A program made the translations under genes and the position numbers. The notes under the pieces were generated by a model that ran no database searches, was not told where the DNA came from, and saw only the letters and a program-made list of their open reading frames with translations. Shown in pieces: positions 61,101-64,000 of a stretch of DNA of 64,000 nt (position 1 is its first letter; each line of letters starts with the position of its first letter). Source of the stretch: Tritrichomonas foetus (lineage: Eukaryota; Parabasalia; Tritrichomonadida; Tritrichomonadidae); NCBI GenBank assembly GCA_001839685.1, contig MLAK01000608.1, positions 9,434 through 73,433 of the forward strand. The letters are read 5' to 3'.

Positions 61101-64000
61101 ATCAATTGTGATCCTGTGAAGTGCAGTTGCAAAGCCTTGAATATCAGGAAGCATATCATATAAACGAAGAAGAGACTTCTGAGCGAGAAATACAACTTCT
61201 CCACTTGTTGGACTTTTGTCCAAAGCTGGAACAATTCGATCAAATTGTTGAACAAAATCCTTTAGGAAAGAAATAGTTTTAGCTGTACTGTTCCTTTCCT
61301 GATCAGTTAATCTTTCTACAACTTCTGGAGATAATGATGCATATCTATTCAATAACATATTAACATCATCAAGTACAAATTGACAATTAACTGGGGTAAT
61401 ATTTACTGGGGAGAGTTGATTTAATGCAGAAATTACCTTTGGATACCCATCTGTAAGTTTCTTCAAAAATGAAGCTATTTGTGGAACATTTCCTAAAGGT
61501 TGTAAAGCAGCTGATAAAAATTCAAAAGATGCCTTTGCATCAAGTAATGCTGCAAGAGCTTCTGATCTTGCTAAATCATCATTGGCATTAATTTTCAAAA
61601 CTTTGATTGCAGCAAGTAATGATTCAATATCTTGTGAGATATGCTTACATTTTGCAAATATTGAATGTTGGAGTGGCGGATTGGCCTTAATGCTTGGATG
61701 CGCCATTAGTGTATCAACAGATTTTAGAAGTGACTTAAATTCTGGAAGAACATTTTCTAATGGTTTTATCTGACCAGGATACATAGAGAAGTATTTTCTT
61801 TGGCCAGGGTTAACTCTTGTTAAGGAAGATGATGATAAAATCCCTTGTAATGATGTTCCTAATTGTGAGCATAAATCGTCCAAACCAGGAAGCTTGATAT
61901 TCATTTTTCTTCCTTTATCAACTAAAGCTGATATAATTTCTCGAATCTTTCCAACATCATTTAATTGTGGAATTAGATGACGCCTTATCATTTCTGGATC
62001 ACCATTCTGGTTAACAAGATTTGCAGCAAAAGTAGTTAATGTAGTGGATGCACCTTGCAACTGTCTAATAAGACTTGCTGGATCAATTATGGGAGTAATA
62101 TTCCCATAATTTTTATGTAAACAACTTGCAATTTGCTCTTGAATGTCTGATAAGTTTAGAAGCATCATTGCTAGGTTACCATCATCATGTGGTAATCTTA
62201 ATGTTCTTGGTGTTCCAAGATCTGGATCATCACCACTCTTTAATTGTAATGCTTTTAATTTTTGTGTAAAGAATTGTTGTGCTGGAGATAGGGCGCACAT
62301 GTATTTATCAATCATTGATTGAAGCTGGGGAATAAATGAACTAATTTCCATATCGGATCTTGCAATTTGTTGAGCAGTTTCACGAAGTCCATCAAGTCCT
62401 GATGAGAGACTTAAGAATCTATCACGATCTTCACCCTCTAATTCGTTTGCAAATCTTCTTAATTCATCATTCATAAAATTAAGTTGTCGATATAGATCAT
62501 TTGGATCCATTTCTCCTAAGTTATTTCGAATCAGATTCAGATCATCAAACATATTATCAAGTAAATTACCGGCCCTATTCATAAGAAGGCCATCATCTGA
62601 AGCACGCCAACAATAATCATTTCCATCAGCATATTTAAATCGATCATTAGTACCATCATCAAAATCATATCCATCTTTGTCCGTATCACCATCACCAAAT
62701 ACTAAATCAAGGCCTCTTGCGTCAATATTTGAAATATCATCATACATTGAGCTATGGTTATCATTATCATTATATCCATAGCCTGAAAAATCATTCGCAC
62801 CAAGTTTATTTTTGCTTCCACCCATGAAATCTGGGAATTCGGCAAATTCAGGTCTTCTTAATAGTTCAAGCATATCATTTATAAATGAAAATATTTCTCG
62901 TGAATATGGAACGCTTTCAAGTTCAATATGGCAAAATACACCATCTTCATTGTTATAGGTAAGTTCAACAGTATTATTGATTCGATCATATACATTAATT
63001 GTATGCCAACTGATAACAGTGAAAAATTTCCTTGTTCTTTCGTCTTCAACAGTGATTCGATATGGCGTGAGGATAATATTTGCAGGCCTTCTAGCTTTCT
63101 TTGTAACATCAACACGATCAGTGAACAAACATGGGTAATTTTCTGCACCATATCCATTAATACTATTCGCTAAAATAATATATCGAATCTTAGCTTGTTT
63201 GTTATCAACTGGGACAGTTGAAGTTGCAACAGCCTTGAACTTACGTAGGATTGCTGGTGAGACTGAAATATTCCTTGGGATGATATATTTTAGATCTTCT
63301 TCATTAATTTCATTTGCTTTAACAAGTACCTCTTGTTGTGTGTTTGATTCAGCATAAAGAGAATACATTGTGAGATCAAGAGATGTTTCCACTGACATTA
63401 TTAACGTTCCTGAAAGAACCATTGCCTTAACATCTTCATATCCTGATTCTAATGATAGAGGATCGTTCAAAATTTCCAATGAGAATAGATAAAATCTTCT
63501 TTTGAGGAGTAATTCAACATAGTTTGGTGAAACCAAAGGAACTGGGAATAGAAAGTCCAAAGGACGCTGCTTTCCATTCATCATTTCATAAAGTGTGTAA
63601 CCAAGATGAGTTCCAAGCTTAAAATCAATAGTAAATGATTTACATATTGAGATAATTATTTCTTCAATTAAATATCGTTTTTCATATACAAAGTTATCTG
63701 GTGTGATAATTTGTGCAAGTGGTGTTGATTCAATTATAAACATATAGGAATTGTCAACAGGATTTGCTGTAAACAAATCTTCATTTGGTTTCAACCATGT
63801 ATACGATACATCTTTTTCGTCTGGTTTCCTTCGGTTGGTTGCTAAAATTGTGTGTGAAGACTTATTGGGATAGACAATGTAATAAAGGCCGAGAGCAGCT
63901 AATTCGTCTGATTTCATATTCTTGCCAAACTGGAAAATATGTGGATTGGGGTGATCAAGTTGACGTTCAGGATATACTTGAATACTCTTCACCTTTGATT
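52116..64000 (-). CDS. Giant talin-like FERM/helical-rod protein, interrupted by one in-frame TAG (5' end outside window)
   Basis: About 3,960 codons lie in the window and the frame is open to its right edge. The head is a talin-type FERM: an F1-like end with VELLLKRRFYLF (talin LLLRRKFFY), F2 with SLDLTMYSLYAES, and an F3/PTB domain (about residues 265-380, IRYIILANSINGYG ... ISWHTINVY ... FSFINDMLELL). An Asp/Gly/Asn-rich linker (about 390-465) follows, then more than 3,400 residues of all-helical bundles, ending with a charged single helix (LDLESKVIRARIVLEFNEK) like the end of I/LWEQ actin-binding modules. Talins link membrane receptors to actin. The frame is broken once, TAG at 59370-59372; beyond it the same frame stays open and helical to the TAA at 52116. 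Animal talins are about 2,540 residues, so this rod is unusually long. Confidence 0.75.
59370..59372 (-). other. In-frame TAG in the talin-like gene
   Basis: Reading GAT TAG TTA on the minus strand. Upstream 1,541 codons and downstream about 2,417 codons are in the same phase with no other stop, and the 37 codons directly after it contain none and no ATG. The first downstream ATG is at 59162, preceded by an initiator-like TCATTACC, so a separate gene starting there is the main alternative. Confidence 0.9.

Overview
This is nuclear DNA of a flagellated protist, and everything seen fits a parabasalid (trichomonad), perhaps Tritrichomonas or a close relative. The evidence is very AT-rich spacers, long uninterrupted protein genes on both strands with no operon logic, a TKL kinase of the type expanded in trichomonads, ciliary genes (CFAP58 and a small axonemal candidate), stop codons often forming UAAA, and Myb/Inr-like promoter motifs close to start codons. 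The single recognisable intron has the trichomonad-type GTACGT start. The species call is inference. The standard code is used: TAA, TGA and TAG all end intact genes here.

Layout, 0-17 kb: a short E2F/DP-like winged-helix protein (-), a 1029-residue acidic low-complexity protein (+), F-actin capping protein alpha (+), a small basic FYV7/CCDC59-like protein (+), a TKL kinase with a long helical tail (-), a 1.8 kb spacer that may hold gene remnants, a NELF-C/D homologue (-), a UAS/ubiquitin-like protein ending in a CaaX box (-), and a myristoylated pseudo-GTPase candidate (+). 17-30 kb: a SAPS-type phosphatase regulatory subunit (+), CFAP58 (-), a GT-C-like polytopic membrane protein (+), a small candidate axonemal protein (+), the NEDD8 E1 catalytic subunit UBA3 (+), a coiled-coil protein (-), and a membrane-anchored phospholipase B-like hydrolase (+). 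31-43.5 kb: TOR kinase (+), a TatD nuclease (-), a HAD-IIA phosphatase (-), an acidic-tailed regulator-like protein (+), tRNA-Arg(ACG) (+), and a U2AF65-like gene that is apparently broken (+). 43.7-64 kb: a secreted thioredoxin-fold protein with a repeat region lost in an assembly gap (-), proteasome ATPase Rpt4 (-), a long coiled-coil protein (-), and an enormous talin-like FERM/helical-rod gene running off the right edge (-).

The genes are mostly independent housekeeping and signalling functions. Loose themes are actin and adhesion (capping protein, talin), flagellum (CFAP58 and the GNW-motif protein), ubiquitin-like and proteasome pathways (UBA3, Rpt4, UAS protein), transcription and RNA processing (E2F/DP-like, NELF-C/D, U2AF65-like) and growth signalling (TOR, TKL kinase, SAPS subunit).

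The points most worth a second look are: (1) the talin-like frame of about 3,960 codons is cut by exactly one in-frame TAG; (2) the U2AF65-like gene has a putative 26-nt intron that joins the frame precisely, followed by two in-frame TAA codons, one inside RRM1; (3) an AACGGTC / AACGAT motif, twice as inverted repeats, recurs just upstream of genes; (4) NELF-C/D, the pseudo-GTPase and the UAS-ubiquitin-CaaX protein are unusual architectures or occurrences for such a lineage.
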